The position numbers were made by a program, and so were the translations under genes. From Phocaeicola_A sp045647865 (GTDB taxonomy: Bacteria; Bacteroidota; Bacteroidia; Bacteroidales; Bacteroidaceae): a stretch of DNA of 64,000 nucleotides. Location of the stretch: the NCBI GenBank assembly GCA_045647865.1, contig JAZRMW010000002.1, positions 62,001 through 126,000 on the forward strand, given 5' to 3'. Below the pieces are notes generated by a model. It was not told the DNA's origin. It ran no database searches and saw nothing but the letters and a program-made list of their open reading frames with translations. Below, one piece after another: positions 51,501-59,906 of this stretch (its first letter is position 1; every line of letters starts with the position of its first letter).

Positions 51501-53360
51501 TTATTCTCCCAAATAGTATGAAGGTACCGGAGCTTGCGGATATCCCATAGAGCGGTGGGCTACGTAGCTACGGTAGATGTCATCCTGCATCAAGGTGACG
51601 CGACGGTCTTTGGCGGGGATGGCGGTGGTGTAGATGCGGAGTTCGCCGGGGAGCGATGTCACCAGCTCTTCGCGCCAGTCGCCATAGAGGTCGGCTATCA
51701 GTTGCAGGCTTCCTTCGATGTTACTGTCAACGACAGCTTTGTCGGCCCACTTGACAATGTCCTGTCCAATGGGTTTTCCGCTACGCCAACGTTCCATCAT
51801 CTCCTCACGGCTCATGGGAGGATTCTGCATGGTTTCGCGCAACAGGTCGGCATCCCACCATACCCAGCTTCCACAAGGGGGAACATCCTCGTTGCGGCGG
51901 ATGTATTGCCCATTGGCCGTCAAAAGGTACTTGTCGCTACTTCCTCCCTTAGAGTCTTCTGAAGCGAAACATTCGAGTCCCTTGTGTGTAGGGTCAAAGT
52001 CGGCTACCATGCCGTTGCCCACATGCTTGGTTTCGTGGTTGATATTCCATAATTGGGCACCCGTCTTTGCATCGACCATGCAGACACCGCGTCCGTTGGT
52101 GTGGAAAGGTTCAAGACAAAGGAACACCTCCATACCCGGGCGTTCGGGGTCGATATCAGTCAGATAGGCTTTGTCGGGGTGGCCGAGACCGGCTGACCAG
52201 AGAGCCGTACCGTTGTCGTCAATCATGCATGAGCCGAGGAGCATTTCGTCGCGTCCATCACCATCCACGTCGCCACTCACCATGCTGTGTGCACCCATAC
52301 TGCGGATGATGGGGTTCTCTTCGTCACCGTCCCAACGCCAGGCACGCACCAATTTTTCGCCCTTCAATTCCCAAGCATCCACCACCATCAGTTTGTATGT
52401 GCCACGACAAGCTAATATATAAGGTGTCTTTCCATCAAGGAAGGCCATACCTATCTGGTTGCGGTTTTGGCGGACAAGGTTTCCGTATCGGTCGTTGCGT
52501 TCGGGCCAATCCACACGAGCCATTTCGCGTCCGGTCATACCGTCCCATACGCTCAAGTATTCTTCGCCACTGTCCACGCGTCCTTTGGCATTGCGTTTGG
52601 CATCGGCAGGAGCCGTTTTCAACGCCACTTCGGCTTTGCCGTCACCGTTGAAATCATAAGCAATGAAGGGCGAATACCATACACCCGGCTCAATGCCTTG
52701 TCCCAAGTCCTTAGACCAGAGGAAAGTGCCATCACTCAGATAGGCTTCGATTTGATATGTCCTTCCGTCCAACACTCCATCTTTTCCAGGATCGACATTG
52801 CTGTCCGGTGTGCGGATTATGTAGTCGTAGGTTCCATCACCATTCAGGTCGGCCACGGCCACTTTGCCGGCTCGTGTCTTTTCGCCTTTCAGCTTGATGG
52901 TGCGGTAATTTGTCAAGAGAGGTTTTTCTACGCTTAGTTTCTCAGAGGTGCTGATAACTTTTCCTTTTTTGTCCAATACAGTTACCCAATATTCAGCCTT
53001 TCCTTCTGCGGGTTGTTGGTCGATGAAGTCGCATACCTCTTTCAGGGGTTTCTTGGTCAACCGTTTCTGTTTGCCGTTGACAGAACGGTAAAGGTGGAAG
53101 GAAGCCTCTGCCGGGTCTGTATCCAACAAGCGCCATCCGAGGTGGATTCCGTTGCCATCAGTCGTGGGAGCGGCTACCAATCCGCGATTGAGCTGTTCCT
53201 TCACCCGTTCGGTAGCAAACCCTTGTATTTGGGGTTTGAATTCGTGGCGTGGTTCAAGTATTTCATAATAATAATTACGTTCGCGCGTATCCTGTGCCTG
53301 CATAGCCTGCGGTAAGGCGGTCAGCGCCATGACTGAAAGCAATAGCCAATTCTTATTCAT
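51501..53360 (-). CDS. PL11 rhamnogalacturonan lyase
   Basis: The 619-residue protein has a signal peptide (cleavage near AMQAQ). An N-terminal fibronectin-like part (about 60-150, GWRLLDTDPAEASFHLYR) is followed by the eight-bladed propeller of PL11. Several calcium-binding Asp-rich loops are visible: VADLNGDGTYD, YDFNGDGKAE and GDVDGDGRDE. ETKHVGNGMVADFDPTHKGLE and GSWVWWDADLLRE are family motifs. The enzyme cleaves the rhamnogalacturonan I backbone by beta-elimination. It is the first gene of a two-gene unit with the esterase; a -7 box TACCTTTG lies 50 bp upstream. Confidence 0.93.
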   Translation of the reverse strand: MNKNWLLLSVMALTALPQAMQAQDTRERNYYYEILEPRHEFKPQIQGFATERVKEQLNRGLVAAPTTDGNGIHLGWRLLDTDPAEASFHLYRSVNGKQKRLTKKPLKEVCDFIDQQPAEGKAEYWVTVLDKKGKVISTSEKLSVEKPLLTNYRTIKLKGEKTRAGKVAVADLNGDGTYDYIIRTPDSNVDPGKDGVLDGRTYQIEAYLSDGTFLWSKDLGQGIEPGVWYSPFIAYDFNGDGKAEVALKTAPADAKRNAKGRVDSGEEYLSVWDGMTGREMARVDWPERNDRYGNLVRQNRNQIGMAFLDGKTPYILACRGTYKLMVVDAWELKGEKLVRAWRWDGDEENPIIRSMGAHSMVSGDVDGDGRDEMLLGSCMIDDNGTALWSAGLGHPDKAYLTDIDPERPGMEVFLCLEPFHTNGRGVCMVDAKTGAQLWNINHETKHVGNGMVADFDPTHKGLECFASEDSKGGSSDKYLLTANGQYIRRNEDVPPCGSWVWWDADLLRETMQNPPMSREEMMERWRSGKPIGQDIVKWADKAVVDSNIEGSLQLIADLYGDWREELVTSLPGELRIYTTAIPAKDRRVTLMQDDIYRSYVAHRSMGYPQAPVPSYYLGE

Positions 53361-53409
53361 AAGTCCTGTATGTTTAAGTTGTTAATAAGCTCTGTACGAT
53401 TCAATGGCG

Positions 53410-53417
53410 CAAAGGTA
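53410..53417 (-). promoter_or_regulatory. -7 box for the PL11-esterase operon
   Basis: The minus strand reads TACCTTTG followed by C; no clear -33 box is seen, suggesting regulation by an activator. Confidence 0.65.
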
Positions 53418-53642
53418 AGAAACTTTTAACAATAATAGATGCTTGTTTGCAAAAATAACGGAAGTGAGGGGTAACTGATTTTATGACTAAGCTAAAAACG
53501 GGTCAACGATAACCCAAAATAGAGTTTGACTCAGTCAACCTTAGCTACAAATAAGGCGGGACCCAGTCAACGAAAACCGCAAATATATACATTTTATTAA
53601 TCACTGATTATCAAAATATTGCAGTTTCCTAAAAAATCTCCA

Positions 53643-53783
53643 AAGGAAACTCTCGTTTCCACCCTTGGAAACTGACGTTCCCCTTAAAGGAAATTCCCGT
53701 TTCCGTACTGGGGAACGGGAGTTTCTCATAAGGGGAAATTCTGTTTCCCACAAGAGGAAACAAAGTGGAATAAAGTGGAAACG
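53643..53783. repeat. Tandem array of GGAAAC/GTTTCC dyads with a 22-bp period
   Basis: GGAA cores start at 53645, 53667, 53689, 53712, 53734 and 53756, spaced 22, 22, 23, 22 and 22 bp, then at 53767 and 53777 at about half that spacing. Most units have the form GGAAAC-N4-GTTTCC, as at 53645-53660. The array lies in the 480-bp gap between the PL11 gene and a gene remnant. The rest of the gap (53418-53640) is AT-rich with nothing recognised. Confidence 0.8.
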
Positions 53784-53842
53784 GAATTTTCGCTGAAGGG
53801 TGGCGAAAAAACTCTTAGGAATGGTTAGAATTCACTATTGAT

Positions 53843-53950
53843 TTACCCCCAAAGGAGCACATATTTATAGCGGTCGAAGTATTCCTCCAACTCCACACCC
53901 ATGCGGTTGGCCAGTTTGACAATCAGTTGTGCTTCGGCTTCGGTGAGCAT
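53843..53950 (-). pseudogene. 35-codon ORF, probable gene remnant
   Basis: ATG 53950 to TAA 53843 encodes an amphipathic, acidic 35-residue peptide: MLTEAEAQLIVKLANRMGVE followed by EEYFDRYKY-type sequence. The frame extends only three sense codons further upstream, to a TAG. It reads like the C-terminus of a larger helical protein whose front part has been lost next to the dyad array. No family is recognised. Confidence 0.35.
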
Positions 53951-54053
53951 TACCTCTCCCTAATAATGTACAAAGATACAATATGGATGGCATGTTTCAA
54001 AATATTAAGATGAGTTTTCCGATGTTGTTGGTTATAAAAATACAAATAAAAGA

Positions 54054-54092
54054 CAAAGTGGAGCACGGCCGCGAGGGATATGCTCCACTTTG
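54054..54092 (-). terminator. Terminator of the T9SS cargo gene
   Basis: CAAAGTGGAGCA (54054-54065) and TGCTCCACTTTG (54081-54092) are perfect inverted repeats, about 80 bp after the gene on the minus strand, followed there by a T-rich run. Confidence 0.75.
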
Positions 54093-54172
54093 TTGGGTTT
54101 AATAGAGTCCGTTTGCCAAATGCCCCAATGGATTTATCGGACAAACGACCTAAATTTGTAAGCGTGTGTGCT

Positions 54173-55504
54173 TTATCTGATAATCAGCTTGGATGTTTCC
54201 ACTTTTTGTCCTTTGTTTGTCAGAGTTACATTATATACGCCTGATGCCATGCGGCGCAAGGGTACTCGTACCGATGTCTCGCCGGGATCTACGGCATTGC
54301 GATAAACCGTGCGACCGTTCATGTCGGTAATCATCAGTTGTCCGCCATTCTTCACTGACTCTTCGCCAAGCTCTACGGTCACGCTTGTATTCTTCCGTGG
54401 CATAGCAGGTAGGATGTGCATGAATGCCTGACTGCTTACGCGGGTGATGTTGTTACCGTTGGGGTTAATTTCGTAGATTTGATATTCGAAATTTTCTCCA
54501 TTGTAAACATCGAATCCGAAATAACGTTTTCCTTCCCAAAGGATGAGGTCGCAACCTCCTTCTACATCGCCCACATCAACAGATGCAATCACATTGCCGT
54601 CTTCTGAAACTACTTCAAGACCAACGTATTCGTATCCGGATTCGAATGCTCTCACGTCTGCGATTCCATCACCGTCTGTATCTCCTTCACCTACCAGACG
54701 ATTGCTGTATGTAGTGATTTTGTATCTAAGGTATTCATACTTTTCGTCTGTATTGAAAATGTTTTGTGTGGCTAACAAAGGACGCTCCATTTCATAGGCC
54801 CAATCAGCGTCAATATTGACGACATTCCCTATATCTGTCATATAATTGAGCCATTCGCCTTCTCTTGTCTCGTTTTCATCAACAACCCATTCACCTGTTC
54901 GGGTGTAAGCTGTTGGCTGAAACTTTACAGTGGTACCACTTATCACAAAATGACCTCTGACAAATTCAATATATTGTCCAGAAAAATAATCATATTCATC
55001 CTGTAGTAAATAAAAGTGAATATCACCGTTGGTATCTGTGTAGATGGAATCTCTATAATGATAATCAAGATAAGGAAACTCTTCAAATATCTTGTACATG
55101 TTATACAAAACATAATCCATTTTTTCGTACGAACTGGCATTATTCCACCAATTCATCCATTCTGCATCGTTATTTGCAAGATTTGCAATCATCCATTCTC
55201 CCGGAACTTCCACGAATGCACGACGTTCTCCTACACGTTTTGATTGGAAAACTTGAGGGGCAATATCAAAACTATGTTCAATGTTGAACGAGCTGTTATA
55301 TATGTTGATCTTTGCATTCTCTCTCTCTCCTAAGATATCTGCAGAAATGAGTTTGGCTTTCCCGTCTGTAGAGAATGATTTGGGAAGGGTTCCCCAATTC
55401 TCTTCAAAATAACCATCATAATCATTGGGCAACGTCGCCACCTGTGCATTCATCGCTCCCGCCAACATCAAGCCGCAAAGAGCCAGTTTCCATGTCTTTT
55501 TCAT
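54173..55504 (-). CDS. Secreted protein of unknown function with T9SS type A sorting domain
   Basis: The 443-residue protein has a signal peptide (cleavage near AMNAQ). The last 75 residues are a textbook type IX secretion type A sorting domain: LMITDMNGRTVYRNA, VRVPLRRMASGVYNVTLT and final KLIIR. The central part is beta-rich with a calcium-type loop, GDTDGDGIADV (about 265-275), and a Tyr/Trp-rich segment. I recognise no catalytic motif or named family. It is probably exported through T9SS and anchored or released at the surface. No -33/-7 pair lies directly upstream; the nearest promoter is that of the structured RNA at 55583-55844, so read-through expression is possible. Confidence 0.75.
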   Translation of the reverse strand: MKKTWKLALCGLMLAGAMNAQVATLPNDYDGYFEENWGTLPKSFSTDGKAKLISADILGERENAKINIYNSSFNIEHSFDIAPQVFQSKRVGERRAFVEVPGEWMIANLANNDAEWMNWWNNASSYEKMDYVLYNMYKIFEEFPYLDYHYRDSIYTDTNGDIHFYLLQDEYDYFSGQYIEFVRGHFVISGTTVKFQPTAYTRTGEWVVDENETREGEWLNYMTDIGNVVNIDADWAYEMERPLLATQNIFNTDEKYEYLRYKITTYSNRLVGEGDTDGDGIADVRAFESGYEYVGLEVVSEDGNVIASVDVGDVEGGCDLILWEGKRYFGFDVYNGENFEYQIYEINPNGNNITRVSSQAFMHILPAMPRKNTSVTVELGEESVKNGGQLMITDMNGRTVYRNAVDPGETSVRVPLRRMASGVYNVTLTNKGQKVETSKLIIR

Positions 55505-55582
55505 TGTATTTAAACATTTGTTTGCTTATAAGTCCCCGAAGTCAGCGGTTATACATTCTTTTTGTTGATGGTTTACCGATAC

Positions 55583-55844
55583 AAAAAAGGCATGAGACTT
55601 GTTGCCTTACGCCATGGTTCTTAGGTATCGCCAAACACCTCGTTAGAATGGACGTTGAAGAACAATATTCCCACGCCATCTTGCAATATGCAATGGGAAT
55701 ACAGTTTGTTCAACCGTTTCATACATATATACAAAACAGAATGAGCATCAGTTGCTTCGTGTCCTCTAACTAAATTTTGGCGAATTTAAGAACTAGACAT
55801 CACGCAAAATGCTTTCTTTGCAATCCGCAGATTTCTCCCTGCGG
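55583..55844 (-). ncRNA. Structured noncoding RNA (about 260 nt), possibly 6S-like
   Basis: A perfect promoter is followed by a stretch with no reading frame, ending in a terminator (AAGGCA-N10-TGCCTT-T6). The strand folds into a long rod. A 5' hairpin TCCGCAG/CTGCGGA comes first. Nested closing stems follow: TTCTTA/TAAGAA, TCGCCAAA/TTTGGCGA, GTTAGA/TCTAAC and GGAC/GTCC. A bubble of about 45 nt comes next, then an apical arm TATTCCCA/TGGGAATA capped by TTGCA/TGCAA. A rod with one large bubble resembles 6S RNA, which in Bacteroidales is highly diverged; a leader of the downstream gene is the alternative. Confidence 0.65.
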
Positions 55845-55850
55845 ACGGTG

Positions 55851-55881
55851 CAAAAGTAGTAAAAGCAAAGGAAGTGGCAAA
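55851..55881 (-). promoter_or_regulatory. Promoter of the structured RNA
   Basis: On the minus strand TTTG (55878-55881), 19 bp, TACTTTTG (55851-55858): exact consensus. Confidence 0.85.
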
Positions 55882-55985
55882 ATAAATCTTCCGATTTTTT
55901 AGATAAGGATGCATTTGTCGTGAATGGAGGTTGGGTATAAGGAAGTTTTGATGGCGGTAGAAAAGAACAAAGTGGAGTGTTTTTC

Positions 55986-56951
55986 TTACTTCACCTTCAC
56001 CTCTATCACACCACCGTTGGGATTGAAGGTAACGAAGGCTTTGCCTTCCGTAAGGGTGACGAGGAGTTTCTTGCCATCTTGCTTGGCAGAGAGTTTCCGG
56101 ATGGGGGTGTCACCCTGGATGACGAGGGTAAGCGGCTCGACGAAGAGTGACGGGTCTAGTGTCATAGTGGGGGTGATGAGCAATTGGTTTTCCTTAGGAC
56201 GGGCGATGCCAATCGAGGTGGCGTTTCTTTCAGCTACGTAAGCAGCAACTTCGTAGAAAGTGCCAACCCAGATGCTATCCTTCAAAGAGGCAACCATATC
56301 GAGGTGATTCCACAGACGTTGCGGAGTGCGTCCAAAATTGTCGTATCCATAGGTGATGCCGTGGGTCATGGCCACTCCCCAATCGCGTGTGTCAATCATT
56401 TTTTGCGTCCACTCTGCCAATTCCTTGTCGTTTGACTTACTGCCCAATGAGCGTTGGAAAGTACGGGTACCTACACGTCCTTTGTCCGAAATGCGGCGCC
56501 CCTCTGCTTTCTTATTGTTGTTCGGATAACAGAAGGTCAAGGCGGGTTTGCCTGTGCAGGCCAAGATGGCACTATCGTTCTTCTCAATATCCTCGCGTAT
56601 CTCTTCGATGGGAAAGCGGGCAAAATTCTTGTGTGCCCATCCGTGATTGGAGATTTCGTGTCCACGGTCGGAGAGTTCGCGCAATTGTGCCCACGTCATG
56701 CGGGTGGTGTCGGCTATGTGCGCGTCATTCTGATTTATCTTGGAACCGTTAATGAAGAAGGTGGCTCTCATGCCGCGCTTCTCGAACTCGGGGCCTACCA
56801 TCGTGTAGTGTTCCTTCAATCCGTCATCGAAGGTGTAGCTGATGGCGCATGCTTTGTTGTCCTTATACTTGGCGACAGATACCTGCCACCCTTCGGCCGC
56901 ACAACTGGTAGCGACCATCAATCCTACGAAGAGAGTTGTCAGTTTGTTCAT
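55986..56951 (-). CDS. Secreted polysaccharide deacetylase (NodB family)
   Basis: The 321-residue protein has an N-terminal signal (MNKLTTLFVGLMVATSCAAE; the Cys may be lipidated). The NodB domain spans about 32-240: ISYTFDDGL with the catalytic Asp and metal Asp, ATFFINGSK, and SNHGWAHKNF giving the two metal-binding His. The usual RxP segment is replaced by LTFCYPNNN, and MTHGI supplies the final His. A small beta domain follows to the end. The target may be peptidoglycan or an acetylated glycan and cannot be told from sequence. It lies 16 bp after dusB and is probably co-transcribed. Confidence 0.85.
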   Translation of the reverse strand: MNKLTTLFVGLMVATSCAAEGWQVSVAKYKDNKACAISYTFDDGLKEHYTMVGPEFEKRGMRATFFINGSKINQNDAHIADTTRMTWAQLRELSDRGHEISNHGWAHKNFARFPIEEIREDIEKNDSAILACTGKPALTFCYPNNNKKAEGRRISDKGRVGTRTFQRSLGSKSNDKELAEWTQKMIDTRDWGVAMTHGITYGYDNFGRTPQRLWNHLDMVASLKDSIWVGTFYEVAAYVAERNATSIGIARPKENQLLITPTMTLDPSLFVEPLTLVIQGDTPIRKLSAKQDGKKLLVTLTEGKAFVTFNPNGGVIEVKVK

Positions 56952-56967
56952 ATCAGATAGGTATTAG

Positions 56968-57963
56968 TTATTGATTCTCGTTTCCATATTCCTCCTTGAT
57001 GCGGTCGAAGATGCCGAACAGCTCCTCCACCGTGTTGGCGCGTAGCATGGCTATACGGGTATCACGGAAATTCGGAAGTCCCTTAAATAGTGGCGTAGCA
57101 GCCAAGTGGCGACGTATGTGTAGGATACCGCGGTATTCATCGAGCCGAGCCACACTCTGCAACACTTCCTGACGGAGCACATCCATCTTCCACTCAAAGG
57201 AGGGAGGAGGAAGTTCCTCGCCCGTCTGCAGATAGTGCGTCACCTCTTTGAATATCCACGGGCGTCCGAAGCTGGCGCGACCTATCATGACAGCATCCAC
57301 CCCATAGCGGTCGAAGCACTCTTTGGCACGTTGGGGAGTGGTGACATCACCGTTACCAATGATGGGTATGTGCATGCGGGGGTTGTTCTTCACTTCACCG
57401 ATGAGTGTCCAGTCGGCCTCGCCCGTGTACATCTGGCTACGCGTGCGCCCATGGATGGTAAGTGCCTCGATGCCACAATCCTGAAGTTGCTCGGCGAGGT
57501 CAACAATGATGCGATGGTCGTTGTCCCACCCGAGGCGCGTCTTCACCGTCACGGGGATATCCACGGCATCCACCACGGCACGAGTGATGGCCAACATCTG
57601 TGGCACATTCTGTAGCATACCCGCTCCGGCCCCTTTGCCTGCCACGCGCTTCACGGGGCAACCGAAGTTCAGGTCGAGCACATCGGGATGTGCCTGTTCC
57701 ACTACGATGCGGGCGGCTTCCACCATCGGCTCCACCTCCTTGCCATATATCTGTATGGCCACGGGGCGTTCGTCGGGGCTGATAGCCAGTTTTTGCATCG
57801 TCTTGTTCACCAATCGTACCAATGCATCGGCACTGGCAAACTCGGAATATACCATGGCCGCACCGAATTGTTTGCACATCAATCGGAATCCCAAGTCGGT
57901 GACATCCTCCATCGGAGCCAGCACCACGGGGCGCTCGCCCAAGTCAATATTACGTATCTTCAT
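56968..57963 (-). CDS. dusB: tRNA-dihydrouridine synthase (DusB type)
   Basis: The 331-residue flavoprotein reduces uridines in the tRNA D-loop. It shows VLAPMEDVTDLGFRLMC at the start, DLNFGCPVKRVAGKGAGAGML with the catalytic Cys, VTVKTRLGWD, ALTIHGRTRSQMYTGEADW, IGNGDVTTPQRA and VMIGRASFGRPWIF (FMN phosphate binding). The extended C-terminal helical domain is present. First gene of a two-gene unit with the deacetylase. Its -7 box is shared in a divergent region with the U32 gene. Confidence 0.95.
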   Translation of the reverse strand: MKIRNIDLGERPVVLAPMEDVTDLGFRLMCKQFGAAMVYSEFASADALVRLVNKTMQKLAISPDERPVAIQIYGKEVEPMVEAARIVVEQAHPDVLDLNFGCPVKRVAGKGAGAGMLQNVPQMLAITRAVVDAVDIPVTVKTRLGWDNDHRIIVDLAEQLQDCGIEALTIHGRTRSQMYTGEADWTLIGEVKNNPRMHIPIIGNGDVTTPQRAKECFDRYGVDAVMIGRASFGRPWIFKEVTHYLQTGEELPPPSFEWKMDVLRQEVLQSVARLDEYRGILHIRRHLAATPLFKGLPNFRDTRIAMLRANTVEELFGIFDRIKEEYGNENQ

Positions 57964-57988
57964 CCTCTTCTTTTTCTGTAATAAGTGG

Positions 57989-57996
57989 CAAAAGTA
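57989..57996 (-). promoter_or_regulatory. -7 box for dusB
   Basis: The minus strand reads TACTTTTG followed by C, 25 bp before the start codon. Confidence 0.6.
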
Positions 57997-58050
57997 GATA
58001 AAATATTCGGATTATCTGCTTGAGAGACGAAGAAACTCTGATATTTTTCC

Positions 58051-58058
58051 TAACTTTG
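58051..58058 (+). promoter_or_regulatory. -7 box for the U32 family gene
   Basis: TAACTTTG followed by C; the start codon at 58235 is 176 bp downstream, and the leader includes a dispersed hairpin at 58107-58181. Confidence 0.55.
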
Positions 58059-58106
58059 CGGCCGTAAAAGTTGATTAATGCTTGAGAGCGTGCCAAAACA
58101 GTTTTT

Positions 58107-58181
58107 TTAGACGTAGATGACGCGGATGACGCAGATTCTTTGATTATATTTATCCGCGTTATCCGCGCAATCCGCGTCTAA
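58107..58181. repeat. Dispersed TTAGACGTAGATGACGCGGAT hairpin
   Basis: Arms 58107-58136 and 58152-58181 pair over 30 nt with a few mismatches. Each arm is built of repeated 9-bp words (GACGCGGAT and relatives). It lies within the leader of the U32 gene. Confidence 0.75.
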
Positions 58182-58234
58182 GAAATCAACAGATTGTGTT
58201 TTGGAACTTTCTTGTAAATATATGTAAATACATT

Positions 58235-59476
58235 ATGCCTACATTAAAAGATTTTGAGATAATGGCTCCGGCCGGGAGCCGCGAATCGCTGATGGCGGCC
58301 ATCCATGCCGGTGCCGACTCTATCTATTTTGGTATTGAGAACTTGAACATGCGCGCCCGTTCGGCCAGTGCATTCACCATCCATGACTTGCGAGAGATTG
58401 CCGCCATCTGTGCGGAGCACGACGTGAAAAGCTACCTGACGGTGAACACCATCATCTACGACGAGGACATCTGTCTGATGCAGAAGATTGTGGATGCAGC
58501 CAAGGAGGCAGGCATTTCAGCCGTTATCGCCGCCGATGTGGCTGTGTTGGAGTATTGTAACCGTATCGGTCAGGAGGTACACCTCTCTACCCAACTCAAT
58601 ATCAGCAATGCCGAGGCACTGAAATTTTATGCCCGCTTTGCCGATGTGGTGGTATTGGCACGTGAGCTGAACCTCGATCAAGTTTCAGAGATTTACCGCA
58701 CGATTCAAAAAGAGAACATCTGCGGACCTCGTGGCGAACAGGTGCGTATCGAGATGTTTTGCCATGGTGCCCTCTGCATGGCCGTGAGCGGAAAGTGTTA
58801 TCTGAGCCTCGACAATCTCAATCATTCGGCCAACCGTGGCGCTTGTATGCAAGTATGTCGCCGTTCGTACATCGTACACGACAAGGAGAGCGACATCGAA
58901 CTGGAGGTTGACAACAAATATATCATGTCGCCTAAAGACTTGAAGACCATCCGCTTCATGGACAAGATGATGGACGCCGGTGTTCGTGTGTTCAAGATTG
59001 AAGGCCGTGCCCGTGGCCCTGAATATGTCCACACTGTGGTAAGTTGTTACAAAGAGGCCATCCAAAGTTATCTCGACGGAACCCTTACCGAAGAGAAGAA
59101 AGATGCTTGGGACGAGCGTTTGAAGACCGTCTTCAACCGCGGTTTTTGGGATGGATACTACCTCGGCCAACGTCTTGGTGAATGGAGTAAGACCTACGGC
59201 TCGGAAGCTACCGAGCGCAAGGTATATGTCGGCAAAGGAATCAAGTATTTCAGCAACATCGGTGTGGCCGAATTCCTCATCGAGGCATCCGAAATCTCCG
59301 TAGGCGACAAACTCCTCATCACTGGCCCCACTACAGGTGCCGTATTCATTGACCTTGATGAAATCCGCTACGACCTCAAACCTGTGCAGACAGCTCATAA
59401 GGGACAGCATATCTCTATCAAAGTACCGGGAAAGGTTCGTCCGAGCGACAAACTGTATAAGCTGGAGAAGAAATAA
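58235..59476 (+). CDS. U32 family peptidase / tRNA hydroxylation protein (TrhP-like)
   Basis: ATG 58235 (MPTLKDFEIMAPAGS) is preferred over an upstream in-frame GTG. The 413-residue protein has the U32 TIM barrel opening EIMAPAGSRESLMAAIHAGADSIYFG. The conserved block is RIEMFCHGALCMAVSGKCYLS, continuing to NRGACMQVCRRSY with clustered Cys that can hold an iron-sulfur site. It also has KDLKTIRFMDKMMDAGVRVFKIEGRARGPEYV and a C-terminal beta domain. Members are called peptidases, but some (YegQ/TrhP) act in 5-hydroxyuridine formation in tRNA. The neighbouring dusB, also a tRNA modification gene, fits that role. Confidence 0.87.
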   Translation: MPTLKDFEIMAPAGSRESLMAAIHAGADSIYFGIENLNMRARSASAFTIHDLREIAAICAEHDVKSYLTVNTIIYDEDICLMQKIVDAAKEAGISAVIAADVAVLEYCNRIGQEVHLSTQLNISNAEALKFYARFADVVVLARELNLDQVSEIYRTIQKENICGPRGEQVRIEMFCHGALCMAVSGKCYLSLDNLNHSANRGACMQVCRRSYIVHDKESDIELEVDNKYIMSPKDLKTIRFMDKMMDAGVRVFKIEGRARGPEYVHTVVSCYKEAIQSYLDGTLTEEKKDAWDERLKTVFNRGFWDGYYLGQRLGEWSKTYGSEATERKVYVGKGIKYFSNIGVAEFLIEASEISVGDKLLITGPTTGAVFIDLDEIRYDLKPVQTAHKGQHISIKVPGKVRPSDKLYKLEKK

Positions 59477-59503
59477 AGGAGAGTAAATATATAACTTTCT
59501 ATT

Positions 59504-59558
59504 AAAAGCGCTTACTTGCTAAAAGATATTTCTAGATGGCCAAGTAAACGCTTTTTTT
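59504..59558 (+). terminator. Terminator of the U32 gene
   Basis: A 15-bp stem (59504-59518 with 59541-59555, one mismatch) and seven T. Confidence 0.82.
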
Positions 59559-59638
59559 GTGGGAAATGGGGGTAATCTTCTTTGTGAAATCGGAGGATGC
59601 TCGTTTGCTAAGACAAGATAAAGATGAAACGTATAGAC

Positions 59639-59700
59639 AAAAAAAAGGGTCAACGCCTTGACCCAACCTTTGTAACCTTAAATCTAATACTATGAAAAAC
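59639..59700 (-). ncRNA. Short RNA candidate (about 62 nt) with own promoter and terminator
   Basis: On the minus strand a promoter is followed by about 35 nt (including CATAGTATTAGATTTAAGGT) and a perfect terminator GGGTCAA-GGCG-TTGACCC-T8. No ORF with an ATG fits. From memory, similar promoter-proximal text recurs before short hairpin terminators in Bacteroides genomes, which would make this a member of a small paralogous sRNA family; I cannot verify this here. Confidence 0.55.
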
Positions 59701-59706
59701 ACGATG

Positions 59707-59737
59707 CAAAGATAAGGGGACTTTGGGAATTGAGCAA
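59707..59737 (-). promoter_or_regulatory. Promoter of the short RNA
   Basis: On the minus strand TTG (59735-59737), 20 bp, TATCTTTG (59707-59714) followed by C. Confidence 0.7.
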
Positions 59738-59852
59738 GAAAAGTCGTGAAAAAAGATATTTTTATAACACTTTTTAAAGAAAACGGTGTGTTTAACTATC
59801 TTTTTGCATAAATATGCAATTTTGTTGTGTGCGTTTACAACTTTCTGTTTTG

Positions 59853-59884
59853 TTTGCTTTTCTGCTCGAAAAGCTGTACCTTTG
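59853..59884 (+). promoter_or_regulatory. Promoter of the ABC-F gene
   Basis: TTTG (59853-59856), 20 bp, TACCTTTG (59877-59884): full consensus, 22 bp before the ATG. Confidence 0.85.
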
Positions 59885-59906
59885 CGGCTCATATATACGA
59901 TAAAGG

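Noticed and set aside
50035..53360. Part of the same operon as the leucine genes
   Set aside because: A terminator (49957-49998) and a separate promoter (49931-49960) lie between them.
53643..53783. CRISPR array
   Set aside because: The repeated unit is a degenerate 16-nt dyad with 6-nt linkers; there are no spacers of uniform 30-40 nt, no leader and no cas genes.
53950..54144. 64-codon minus-strand frame starting MSDKSIGAFGK
   Set aside because: It spans the terminator of the T9SS cargo gene and an AT-rich region, with no promoter and no family signal.
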